From Paralvinella palmiformis (lineage: Eukaryota; Annelida; Polychaeta; Terebellida; Alvinellidae): a stretch of 64,000 nucleotides of DNA. The first letter of the stretch is position 1; the number at the start of each line of letters is the position of its first letter. The notes beneath the pieces were generated by a model. That model did no database searches, was not told the DNA's origin, and was given only the letters and a program-made list of their open reading frames with translations. Positions 12,220 through 22,083 of this stretch are shown here, piece by piece. The position numbers and the translations under genes are program-made. The stretch is taken from positions 425,001-489,000 of the forward strand of contig JAODUP010000095.1 of NCBI GenBank assembly GCA_025642065.1. The letters are read 5' to 3'.

Positions 12220-12437
12220 GTTAGGATCAACCGGATCAGACAAAATCAGCATCAGATCTGTATCTGGCTTGAGAATAGTGGCGCCGACAAACGAGTTCCA
12301 GTCGATTCATTAACACTTTGAACTAAATGGTTTAATATGTGTTTGATCGTATTCGCACTCTGACGTCATTTATAATTTGTGTCAACATATTCGTCTTGGT
12401 CCTGAACATTTGAAATGAAGATGAATCGTTCCTTTAA
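12220..12437. mobile_element. diverged partial copy of the TTAA MITE
   Basis: Several words occur in the same order as in the right half of the element at 7489-8019: GATCAACCGGAT, TCTGTATCTGGCTTGAGAAT, GGCGCCGAC, CACTTTGAACTAAATGGTTT, GACGTCATTTATAATTTGTG and a TTCCTTTAAA end. The left half could not be traced, so this is either a truncated copy or one too diverged to follow by eye. It carries TGACGTCA at 12361. Confidence 0.6.
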
Positions 12438-13365
12438 ATTTGTACATTATAATAATTCAAATCAATGATCGTACAAATGACGTCATTTTCTGATAATAAA
12501 CGTTATACCACAGATGACATTGACATTATTATTATAACCGTTATAATAATAATAATAATAATTATTATTATTATTATTATCTCCAAGATATCATTTCACA
12601 GAAAAACGCTCGTCAAATGCCATTGACAAAGCTCCCGCGGTTTTCTGCTGCGAGTATACCCAATCATCAATGATAAGCGGATGTTCTCAGAGATGCCGAT
12701 AAATTTTCGGTGGCGAATTCCCCTGGTGGCTAAATGAAAAAAAAACATCTACACTTCTTTCAGGAAGAGTTCGAAAGATGGCTGCGCCCATGGAACATTT
12801 CATTATCGAAAGTCTTTGACGTCAATATTTAACGCGAACCACGTATGACAGTCGACTGGATATAGCTGCTTAATAGATCCCGATATATGGAGAATCGGAT
12901 AAGAACAAAGATGGCGGTCGACAGGATCGATCTGAAGAGATCTTTCACGCTGATGGATTGGAAACCGTTAAAAAGGCTTTACGTATTATATTATAGATGT
13001 ATACATCTACCTAGCTGATTAATATCTCATAAATATTATAAAATCTGAGATGATTAAAAATTAAATCGAGCATTCCTAGTAGATCTCTTCAGCTATAGAT
13101 CTATGAGACTCATTGATCCCAAAATTATTTTGTTTACTTATGGCCAGTTATTGATCGCTGATGGTTAGTTAAACTGAAGTACAGTCTCAATAATTCCATC
13201 AATAACAAATAACATTTAATCCCGAACCCACGCCCAAGTGTTTGAGAACTCTATCATCTGTGCTACATCGATAGTAATTAGGTGTGTTTAACCATGTGTT
13301 TCATAAGACATGATTACGTTAATTAACTAACCACTAATTTATCATGGAAGGCGCTCTGAAAGCTA

Positions 13366-13611
13366 AGTGCGTCGAACACTGTTGTGATACCACAGTGCTT
13401 AGAATACTGTTGTGATACCACAGTGCTTAGAACACCGTTGTGATACCACAGTGCTTAGAATACTGTTGTGATATCACAGTGCTTAGAACACCGTTGTGAT
13501 ACCACCGTGCTTAGAACAGTGTTGTGATACTACAGTGCTTAGAACATTGTTATGATACCATAGTGCGTCGAACACTGTTGTGATACCACAGTGTTTAGAG
13601 CACTGTTGTAC
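13366..13611. repeat. 28-bp minisatellite, about nine units
   Basis: The unit is approximately AGTGCTTAGAACACTGTTGT followed by GATACCAC. About nine tandem copies are present, the last partial. Successive units in the first half alternate between a GAATACTG and a GAACACCG version, a 56-bp higher-order pattern. The junction TTGTGATACCACAG is itself weakly palindromic. Confidence 0.9.
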
Positions 13612-13687
13612 AAAGCTCCGGATCAGAATTAGTTATGGGGTCCTATTTCATTTGTTCATGATGTGACCAAAACTGAGGCTAAATAAA

Positions 13688-13862
13688 AACTCACTGACTC
13701 GCTGACTGACTCATTGACTCACTGACTCACTGACTGACTCATTGACTGACTGACTGACTGACTGACTGACTGACTCACTCACTGATCTCACTCACTCACT
13801 CAATCACTCAATCACTCAATCAATCACTCACTCACTCACTCACTCACTCACTCACTCGCTCG

Positions 13863-13900
<38 letters not shown>
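13688..13900. repeat. compound (CTGA)/(CTCA)/(CAAT)/(TA) microsatellite
   Basis: CTGACTGA, CTCACTCA and CAATCACT tetranucleotide blocks grade into one another and then into a (TA)n tract. The gradual transition suggests a single array evolving by slippage and substitution. Confidence 0.9.
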
Positions 13901-13904
<4 letters not shown>

Positions 13905-14705
13905 GTATATATTTGTGGATGTATAGTTTAAGGGATGTTTAAGGGTTGATGTTCTGAGCTAGTGATACTCTATTTATGTATCCTAAAACATACACACAAA
14001 TACAAACACACAAGTGACAAAAGCAGAATTGTCTTTCGGGTTAATAGTGCGGTAAATAATGTTTTATTAATTATGGGTTTAATTTTCTCTCTAAGGTCTA
14101 TTTATAACAGTATCATCTTATATTATTTGATGTGATTATCTTGAATAAGTTGCATTAAAGAAAAGGATAACGATCAATGAAAACGAGACTTGATATTGGG
14201 TATTAAACAAAGACATTAATTTGCTGATATTTCGTTCCATAAACTACTACAGTGTCTATTCTGGTTTAGCTTGATACACTTAACCACTCATCGCTGTATT
14301 TATCATGAAGTTTAGATAAGTTAAAGGATTATTTATATGATTTTGTTGAATTATTCTGATCTCTTATTGGAAACAACAACTTTTGTCTTATTTAATATTT
14401 TTGAATTACAACTGCTGGATCTGATTGTTGTATTTGAGAAGGTTGGCTGCGATGTACCTTTATCCAGGTTGAAAGATTTGCTAGGTTTATCAGGTAAGGC
14501 ACTTAACGTAGTTTCGTTACTATTTGGATCAATGATCCCAGAGTGTTTTGTATTTTTATTATCTGTGAACCACGGTAGTTCAATTCCTAGCCATTTGGTT
14601 TTTATAATTTACACATGTCCCGTTAAAATCATTTTGAAATGATATTAGCGATGTTTTCTAATGGAAACAAATAAAACTGAACACAAGTATGATCCAAATT
14701 TGAGC

Positions 14706-14765
14706 CCATAATCTGGAGGTTAGTGGAGTGGTTATAACATTTTCTTGCCAACCTCCAGATTATGG
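14706..14765. repeat. perfect 16-bp inverted repeat with a 28-base loop
   Basis: CCATAATCTGGAGGTT at 14706-14721 is the exact reverse complement of AACCTCCAGATTATGG at 14750-14765. Flanking words are loosely complementary too, which hints at a small foldback element, but no target duplication was identified. Confidence 0.75.
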
Positions 14766-15089
14766 TTTCAAAATGTTCTTATTTTATCGGATATTTCTCT
14801 AGGCAGTAGTCCCTCATCGATATGTCTAACAAGTGATCAGGGACCAAGGTAAACAAACTATTTACTATTTATTCGATTTACTGGATCTTATCAAAGACTA
14901 ACATTGGCACTCTTTCTTTGAACATTACATTGTTAATAATCGGGCTGTGAATTACTTAAAATCTTTTTAAAATTAAGTGACGATTAAAAATATTATTTGT
15001 TTAAGTCATCGTATTAATAACAAATATTACAGATTGGAGCATATTCCATTACCTCGAATGGGTAAGTAAAATATCAAATAATTATTTTT

Positions 15090-15560
15090 GACAAATATAT
15101 TAACGTGTATGAATATCTTCAGAAAATCTCCTTTCTAAAATCATTCTTGACCCAAGAAGCACTTGTAACTGTAGTTCATGCCATTGTTACATCTCGTATA
15201 GACTATTGTAAGTCCCTATTATATGACCTATCGGATTATAATATCAATCGCCTTCAGCGAAATTATAATAGTGCAGCTCGCATAGTGACTAATACTCGAA
15301 AATGTTATCATATCACACCCAATCTTAAAAACCTTCATTGGCTACCTGTTTTGCACCCTCACTCCTCTTTTATGGAATAGGTTGCCAGTAGATATTAGAG
15401 ATGTGTCTAAAAACTCACCTGTTTAAGGTTGATTTCACCGTCAAATAATTATTATCGTTCAAAAAGTCTTATTGGGTTTTTAGACACATTATTTGGGGTA
15501 TTACTGTACAGCGCCTTTGAATGGTTCCTACTAGGAAAGGTACTTTGCTAAATATAAATT
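15090..15560 (+). mobile_element. LINE remnant: reverse-transcriptase C-terminus and 3' tail, with internal deletion
   Basis: The frame at 15105-15380 reads FLTQEALVTVVHAIVTSRID and YCKSLLYDLSDYNINRLQR, then AARIVTNTRK and ITPNLKNLHWLPV. This is the classic thumb-side region of Jockey/CR1-like non-LTR reverse transcriptases. The sequence then jumps from LHWLPV to TPLLWNRLPVDIRDVSKNSP in another frame, a block that normally lies about 80-100 residues later, so a piece has been lost. The tail contains TGTACAGCGCCTTTGAATGG near 15508, shared with other copies in the window. The element is 5'-truncated and inactive. Confidence 0.85.
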
Positions 15561-15752
15561 ACTATTAGATCATTTCATTATTCGATATAGTACTGATTGT
15601 TTAGAGTAATTAATAAACCCATATGAAACAAATGGTCAATTGTTGATTAATTGAAAGAAAGGTGAGTATAGTTGACATAGCGTACATTAGAAATATTGCA
15701 CAAAAAGACAATTTAAACCATACCAAAATGAGTTATAACACTATACAAACCT

Positions 15753-15756
<4 letters not shown>

Positions 15757-15811
<55 letters not shown>
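15757..15811. repeat. (TA)n microsatellite
   Basis: Pure TA array, about 27 repeats, with one interruption near its left end. Confidence 0.95.
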
Positions 15812-15813
<2 letters not shown>

Positions 15814-16526
15814 CAAACAGCCTACAGAGAATGCATTACTAATCACATATGTGAATCAGATATCACTTCCTGGATTATATCCTTTAGAGTCTCATCGTGT
15901 GGTTCCCGAGTCAATCCCTCGGTATCAGTTCTTTTCTTGGGTCGATACGGGATTGAGAAATTGTATACACTTAACTTTGATACCCACTGATTTCTTGAAG
16001 CATCAGGCTTGACACTAGTTAATACAATGGATTAAAGAATTCTTGTTGTTGTAAACACGGTGACAGTATTACCATAAAATAACTATAATTCATATGCAGC
16101 ATTTGTCTAACCCCCCCCCCACCCGTGATCAATAACAGATAACTCTTTGTTTTCCATCGTCATTTGATACGGAATTACTCCGAGTCCTATAAAACCTGTC
16201 CTCATTCCCAAGAGGAAATGAGGACTATCAATACTCAGCTGACGAATTACTTCGAAAACTCACAAAATCTGCTGAATTTTGTTCTGAGAAGACATTAAAA
16301 AAACCTCGAACAACATTTTAACAAAGATAAGGGATTCAAGATTCTTAATAACTTAATAACAAGTAACGATCGCGAAGACTGCTGCTGCTGCAATTATAAG
16401 GGAAGTTAATCGAGACGGATGCAGCATCCAATGAAATGTATGTTTTTTCCCGGAAACAGTGAAAACCTTCACAGATGATGTGATCAACAAACGGAAGAAA
16501 GGCAACATGGCTGCTAAAACACGAAA

Positions 16527-16800
16527 GTGGACAGTTATCAATCATGCTATGATTGCAGCTACAACACCGAAGTCTTTCCCGTGAATGATATGCAAACTAC
16601 TATCCACCAAGACAGATTCCTGACCAATGGAAAGAATGAAGCCAGGTTTATTCAAGCTCTGACTGGAACATGCTGGCAAAGAGCTGAATCATGCTGTTGC
16701 AGATGCAGATACGTTGATTATTCATACAGTAACTGAGCTATCAAAGAACAACAGTGTTGTGGTTGGAACCCGATATTGACAAAACTGATTCATGAGAAGG
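16527..16800 (+). pseudogene. decayed copy of an invertebrate repetitive gene family (resembles a PIN-like nuclease family)
   Basis: One frame reads IHQDRFLTNGKNEARFIQAL. After a frameshift another reads HAGKELNHAVADADTLIIHT and VTELSKNNSVVVG. The order QDRFL..N..FI.L, then ADADTLI, then S..N.VVVG matches a multi-copy protein family known from invertebrate genomes, in which the last motif continues as GEDTDLLVLL. Here that motif is shifted and damaged (GTRY then a stop, or GEPDID-like in the other frame). The nuclease-like function is inferred from general memory of the family, not from the sequence. A short frame at 16215-16315 (NEDYQYSADELLRKLTKSAE) may be part of the same relic. The copy is broken by at least two frame changes. 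Confidence 0.5.
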
Positions 16801-17130
16801 CAAACACTCAAACACTAAGATCATCTGGTGAAATGATCCTTGTCGTACCTAAATACAAACTCCAAACATATGGACTGAATACATTTAGTGTTGCTGCGCC
16901 AACATTGTGGAATAAGTTACCTAGTCATATCAGAATTCTAAGTCACTAAATGTTTTTAAAAAAAATAGATCTTAAAACTTTCCTATTCAACAAGCTTTTG
17001 ATTGTTAAAGTACTCATTATATTTAGTCATTTTGTTAAAAATCTCTTTCTTGTATTGTACAGCGCCTCAGAACATGGTTACTTGATTGTGGCGCTTTTAA
17101 ATATAGATTATTATTATTATATTATAATTC
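16800..17130 (+). mobile_element. LINE remnant: reverse-transcriptase C-terminus and 3' tail
   Basis: The sequence reads ANTQTLRSSGEMILVVPKYK, then LQTYGLNTFSVAAPTLWNKL and PSHIRI, followed by a frame change and FKKIDLKTFLFNKL. These are the last conserved blocks of Jockey/CR1-like reverse transcriptases. The tail has TGTACAGCGCCTCAGAACAT near 17056, GGCGCTTTTAAATATAGATT, and a short ATT repeat, the typical end of this family. The remnant begins right at the broken gene at 16527-16800, so one has inserted into or recombined with the other. Confidence 0.8.
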
Positions 17131-17159
17131 GTCTTCTTAATTGTTTGATTGAACCTTAA

Positions 17160-17900
17160 TTGTCTATAGTTCATACAAAACCTTAAATATTAGTTTTCAA
17201 TTGTCTATATCCCACACAGAACCTTAAACATTGTGTTTTTCTTCCCAGATGAGTTCAAGATTTTATATCAAAGAACTATGAGAGTTAAGGGCGCGCATTA
17301 GATAAAACAAATCATCTTACACTGAAACTAAAATGGAGATAAAAACTGATTAATATTATCTCTATATCAGTTAATATTACCTCTATTATGAGTAATAACA
17401 TATCTATTATGTATAATATTTTTCTATATCCTCTGTTATTATCGAACTATCCTAACATATGTGTGTTCACCGAAGCTATTAGACATGGTAAAGCCAATAT
17501 ACGAAACACTATCCAATTTTGATCTTGTTAATGTGTTCAATCATCCTGAATAGAAGTTACTTCTTACTGGGTACGACCAAGAGAGGTGTTAGATATAAAC
17601 AGTCAACTGTTTGATGGAAGTGTTAATCACGTTTACTAAATTAAGAAAAAAAGCTGATTGATTTCGAGCATTAATTATGAACATTAATTGTGAACATTAA
17701 TTATGAACATCATTAATTGAGTCAAATAAAAACATTTCCCCTCAAATTTGAGGCAGAGATTAAAGGCCTTGAAAATAACATGAGCCCAGTCATAAATAAT
17801 AATCAATAAATATACGTTAAGAATATTATCTTTCTCAGTGAGATACCTGTTAGTTAATTCTTTGTTTATTTGTATCGAAAGAAAATAAAGTTTACAATGT
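17160..17900. other. AT-rich unique sequence, nothing recognised
   Basis: Short repeated words (TTAATATTATCTCTAT, GAACATTAATTGT) occur, but there is no gene, element or RNA candidate. It leads directly into the 26-bp minisatellite. Confidence 0.5.
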
Positions 17901-17904
17901 TTTA

Positions 17905-18840
17905 TCTAATTTTACATGTCATCTATCTTATCTTATTTTACATGTCATCTATCTGATCTTATTTTACATGTCATCTACCTTTATCTTATTTTACATGTCA
18001 TCTATCTTATCTTATTTTACATGTCATCTATCTTATCTTATTTTACATGTCATCTGTCTTATCTTATTTTACATGTCATCTATCTTATCTTATTTTACGT
18101 GTCATCTGTCTTATCTTATTTTACATGTCATCTATCTTATCTTATTTTACATGTCATCTGTCTTATCTTATTTTACATGTCATCTATCTTATCTTATTTT
18201 ACATGTCATCTGTCTTATCTTATTTTACATGTCATCTATCTTATCTTATTTTACATGTCATCTGTCTTATCTTATTTTACATGTCATCTATCTTATCTTA
18301 TTTTACATGTCATCTGTCTTATCTTATTTTACATGTCATCTATCTTATCTTATTTTACATGTCATCTGTCTTATCTTATTTTACATGTCATCTATCTTAT
18401 CTTATTTTACATGTAATTTATCTGATCTTATTTTACATGTCATCTATCTTATCTTATTTTACATGTCATCTATCTTATCTTATTTTACATGTCATCTATC
18501 TTATCTTATTTTACATGTCATCTATCTTATCTTATTTTACATGTCATCTATCTGATCTTATTTTACATGTCATCTATCTTATCTTATTTTACATGTCATC
18601 TATCTTATCTTATTTTACATGTCATCTATCTGATCTTATTTTACATGTCATCTATCTTATCTTATTTTACATGTCATCTATCTTATCTTATTTTACATGT
18701 CATCTATCTTATCTTATTTTACATGTCATCTATCTGATCTTATTTTACATGTCATCTATCTGATCTTATTTTACATGTTATCTATCTTATCTTATTTTAC
18801 ATGTTATCTATCTTGTCTTATTTTACATGTCATCTATCTG
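17905..18840. repeat. 26-bp minisatellite, about 36 units, open in all three forward frames
   Basis: The unit is TTATCTTATTTTACATGTCA followed by TCTATC. About 36 tandem copies span roughly 935 bases with very few changes. Since 26 is not a multiple of three and the unit has no stop in any forward frame, long frames appear in all three phases; these are repeat translations, not genes. Units differ mainly at one place (TCTATC, TCTGTC or TCTGATC). From about 18050 to 18390 the first two alternate strictly, giving a 52-bp higher-order unit. Confidence 0.95.
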
Positions 18841-19274
18841 ATCCTAACCATCGTATCTTAGTCTCTGTATCCTTTTTCTATTATATCTCATCCCCTTATA
18901 ACTCCATTTTACCTGATGTCCATTGAACAAGTTTTAAACATTATGTGTCCTACACAACTGCTGCTAATGTCGCGCAGACGATACAAGTAGATCACATATA
19001 AGTTGACGTTTATTCATATAAACATATTGTGCACATATATGGTGACATAACAACATACAAGAGAGCTATATGTCTAATATAAAATGATTGTTTCTTAAGA
19101 CATACTCTAATGTAATAGATGGTTATTTTGTTAATGGGCGATCTGTATAATTTATATAAAAGTGTATTGCCTTCTGACTGCGAAAAACGTCGAATAGGTT
19201 ATCATAAAAATGATCTAATATCATAAATGCGCACGCGCGCATGCATGCACGTACGCACGCACACATACAGTATA

Positions 19275-19390
19275 GGATAAAACCGGGGTCAATTGCAATT
19301 CCAGAGTTGGAATTGGCCATAAATTCCAAGTCTGGAATTAGAAAGTTTTTAGAATTTGTAATTGTAATTTGTAATTGAAATTGATCAAGT
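19275..19390. mobile_element. partial relative of the palindromic GGGGTCAATT element
   Basis: The words ACCGGGGTCAATTGCAATTC, AGAGTTGGAATTGG and GAATTTGTAATTGTAATTTG resemble the GGGGTCAATT..AATTCC-rich body of the element at 19538-19686. Only one end is clear, so this is probably a truncated copy. Confidence 0.5.
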
Positions 19391-19537
19391 CCACAAAAAT
19401 AATTTACAATTTAACTTTTCCTTTGCTAAAAATAAGCAACAACATTATGTGTTGGTAAGACTTTGCCCCAAATAGTATTTCCCTTTTTGTATTTTTTCCC
19501 ATCTTCAAGTATCTACTCCTACTGCTGTTACATAATT

Positions 19538-19686
19538 GGTCAGACATGGGGTCAATTCAAGTCCAGATTTGGAATTCATGGTTAATTCTAATTCCAATTC
19601 CCGAAATGGAATTGATAAATTTGTCTATGTAAATGGAATTGTGTGGAATCGGAATTGACAAACTGAAATTGACCCCATGTCTGACC
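19538..19686. mobile_element. small foldback/MITE-like element with perfect 20-bp inverted ends
   Basis: GGTCAGACATGGGGTCAATT at the left end is the exact reverse complement of the right end (19667-19686). The 149-bp body is full of GGAATT and AATTCC words, so much of the element can fold back on itself. It has no coding capacity. Target-site duplications are not evident. A partial relative lies about 150 bases upstream. Confidence 0.8.
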
Positions 19687-20238
19687 TAGACATATAGACA
19701 ACATTGAATATGTAACATTAGTCTTCCAATGTTGACATATCAATATTTAGCAGTCGATACTGATCTAAATCAACTAATTTAGATGGAACACCAGCGAATC
19801 ACATTTTATTCAAACCGTTTAAAATATCATGTGATTAAAACGAAAATGTACACGTATTCTATCTTCTGAGAAATATTGAAATAATGAATATTTGTAAGAA
19901 GCTATATAAGTATTGCAAAATTTGGCGAAGCGTAAAATACTGAAATATTTGCCAGCAGTGATTAGATTAGACACTAGGTTTGTGAATCTGAATAATTATT
20001 ATACAATTAGACGCTGATAAGGTGTTATAGATTGAGTGTGCTATTTATTGGACGTAGGAAACATCAATCAATAATAAACATTACGACACGTGAACAGAGA
20101 CAAGTCAACATTATAATTCTATCTCTACGTGCTAAATATTACCAAAAACACTTAACCACTTATAAACCTCTCGGACATCAGTGTTTATAAACAAATAAGT
20201 AAACAAACAGGTAAATAAATAAATAAATAAAAGATTAC

Positions 20239-20482
20239 CAGCACAGTTTAAATACGGAATGTTGTCGTTATAAATAGGATACACATCATCAAGGTTTTCA
20301 AAACAGCTGACGTCAGCAGTCCGTGACATAAATTGTACAGATAGCGGCAAAGATGGGTCACCTGCTGGACACGTGACTTGTTTATCTCTATCGACTAGAC
20401 TAATTAAATGATTATTTACAATTTGTACAAAAATACCCAACTTATGGTACATTATACAGCCTATGGAATATGCTGCACACTT
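20239..20482 (-). CDS. candidate exon of an unrecognised gene
   Basis: On the minus strand an acceptor (GAGGACATAG) opens a frame that joins in phase 0 to the exon at 20627-20749 and ends at a GCTG|GTAATC donor, in phase 1. The product includes LGIFVQIVNNHLISLVDRDK, then VTCPAGDPSLPLSVQFMSRT and VSCFENLDDVYPIYNDNIPY. It has spaced cysteines and no stop for about 81 codons in AT-rich DNA. A stronger acceptor (TTTTTTTTCTTCAG near 20525) would give a short alternative ending in another frame, so the model is unsettled. The family was not recognised. The gene would continue to lower coordinates, but no further exon was found. Confidence 0.4.
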
Positions 20483-20626
20483 CTATGTCCTCGGAGGAAA
20501 CATGATATGAGGCGCTGAAGAAAAAAAACTGGCAGCTAACATCTGTAAAGCTGATATCTGAACATTTGTCGTCATCAGCACCGGAAATCGGCTTGAAATC
20601 CTTGTAGGATTAGAAAACGCACTCAC

Positions 20627-20749
20627 AAAGGGATGTTTCATGGCGGATTGATACCAACAACGGCGTTCATATGGTACAATATTTACAAAATACTCGCTGT
20701 ATAAAACACAAACTGGTCCGTAAACTACTCCAAACAGTGGACGCCACAT
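20627..20749 (-). CDS. candidate first coding exon of the same unrecognised gene
   Basis: An ATG at 20749 opens 41 codons (MWRPLFGVVYGPVCVLYSEY and onwards to SAMKHPF) that end at a strong TTT|GTGAGT donor, phase 0. The first ATG, 5 bases upstream, opens a nine-codon overlapping frame. The start is preferred because the upstream region has a TATATAAG and a GC-rich block, as in a promoter. A hydrophobic N-terminal part (LFGVVYGPVCVLY) could be a signal or membrane segment, but it is short. No family was recognised. Confidence 0.35.
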
Positions 20750-20825
20750 TCCATTCCCTGCAGAGGTTACAATAATACAAGATGCATATTGCTGCTAGCG
20801 GCTACCTGGAGTGGCGGTGGGCGGC

Positions 20826-20852
20826 TTATATATATATATATATATATATATA
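20826..20852 (-). promoter_or_regulatory. TATA-like element upstream of the 20749 start
   Basis: On the minus strand a (TA)n run ends in TATATAAGCCGCCCACCGCC. This is a TATA-box-like sequence followed by a GC-rich stretch about 75-100 bases before the ATG at 20749. The position suits a core promoter, but the TATA is part of a microsatellite and may be fortuitous. Confidence 0.3.
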
Positions 20853-20869
20853 ACGAACGGTTTGAAACA

Positions 20870-22080
20870 ACAGGTGAAAAAATAGTGTGTGAAACTTCTG
20901 TCTGTCAACGTGAGGCATGACTTTAACATGGAAAGGACTTTTTACATTTAGAATAAAGACTGCATAAATTTATGATAATAACATTAAGGTGAAAATGGCA
21001 TCAAAATATGTCGTCTTCTCTGATTAATGATATTAAAATATTAAGATATATCATTTGTTGGGTTAATGACCAACGAATCTATCCCTTTGTTATTTAGACG
21101 TAAGTCAAACATGTGGGGGTGGGTGGATATGGGCACAGAAAAAAAAACTCAACAAAGAATGTAAACAAGACTCAATAATATAAGCAAGTAAGGATAATGT
21201 CAAAGTTTTAACAAACTTGAGGTATACTATCTTTGAGCAGTTATCAAACCGTTAACAATTCATGCTCTCCCATAATCCGATGATTTCCCGTATTGGTTAT
21301 AGACTTTGGCTGCCATTACACTAGTTGCCATCGTGAATATTTATATATTGGTCACCTTTTGGAAGATCTAACCACAGGATGAAGGAATGCATGTTTCAGA
21401 TGATCCACTTCATGTCAAAGAGATCGCCATCTCACAGAAGCCATTTACATCAGAAGCGATCACGCCACCAAATAAAAACCAGAACATTTCACAAAGATCA
21501 ACACGTCATGCAGAACCTGAACCGTGATGGCTTGATTAACGGTTGTTTGCCGGAAGTGATCAAGTTAATATCATCGGTTCTTTTTTACTTCTTCAATTCT
21601 AAATCGCTTAGTTTCGTATGTATTTAGTATTACAGTGGTTCTGACCTGCAAGTGGGAATATTTGGTCAACAAGTTTTTATGTCTGATCTAGCCCATCATT
21701 AATGTGATCGTTCTAGCATGTAAATGGAGGGTTTAACAAACACATAACAGCTGTCGAGGGCAGGACACCATAAAGTCGGAACTATCCAATGTTGATTATG
21801 GTACAGCTGACATATCATAGTGGCAGGCATGATGAGCACCATGGCCAAAAGCATTGACATATATAAGGCAATGGCACAAAGTATTGTCTCTTATATGTGT
21901 GTATATATACAACAAACAAACAAACAAACAAACAAACAAACAAACAAACAAACAAAAAAACAACAACGACATTAACACACATCTCAGAACTACGCTCTTG
22001 CCACAATCTCCAGTCATGCCTAATGTTCCTCCGCGATCGGCGATACCAGCTCCCTGACGTGTGTCACGACGCTGGTCACG
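20870..22080. other. stretch between the two minus-strand genes; probable 3' UTR of the ninjurin gene
   Basis: The part next to 22084 should include the ninjurin 3' UTR, but no clear poly(A) signal was found on the minus strand. An (AAAC)n array lies at 21910-21958. The frame at 21379-21627 on the plus strand has an ATG but no other support. Confidence 0.4.
21910..21958. repeat. (AAAC)n microsatellite
   Basis: About 12 AAAC units, just downstream of the ninjurin stop codon in the transcribed direction. Confidence 0.95.
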
Positions 22081-22083
22081 AGA

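Noticed and set aside
14384..14642. Minus-strand frame KWLGIELPWFTDNKNTKHSG and onwards, retroelement-like
   Set aside because: Reads like a polar linker of a LINE protein, but it has no motif or adjoining element in that orientation.
17916..18763. Three overlapping plus-strand frames of 166-238 residues (YLILFYMSSILSYFTCHLS-type repeats)
   Set aside because: They are the same 26-bp minisatellite read in three phases; not protein-coding.
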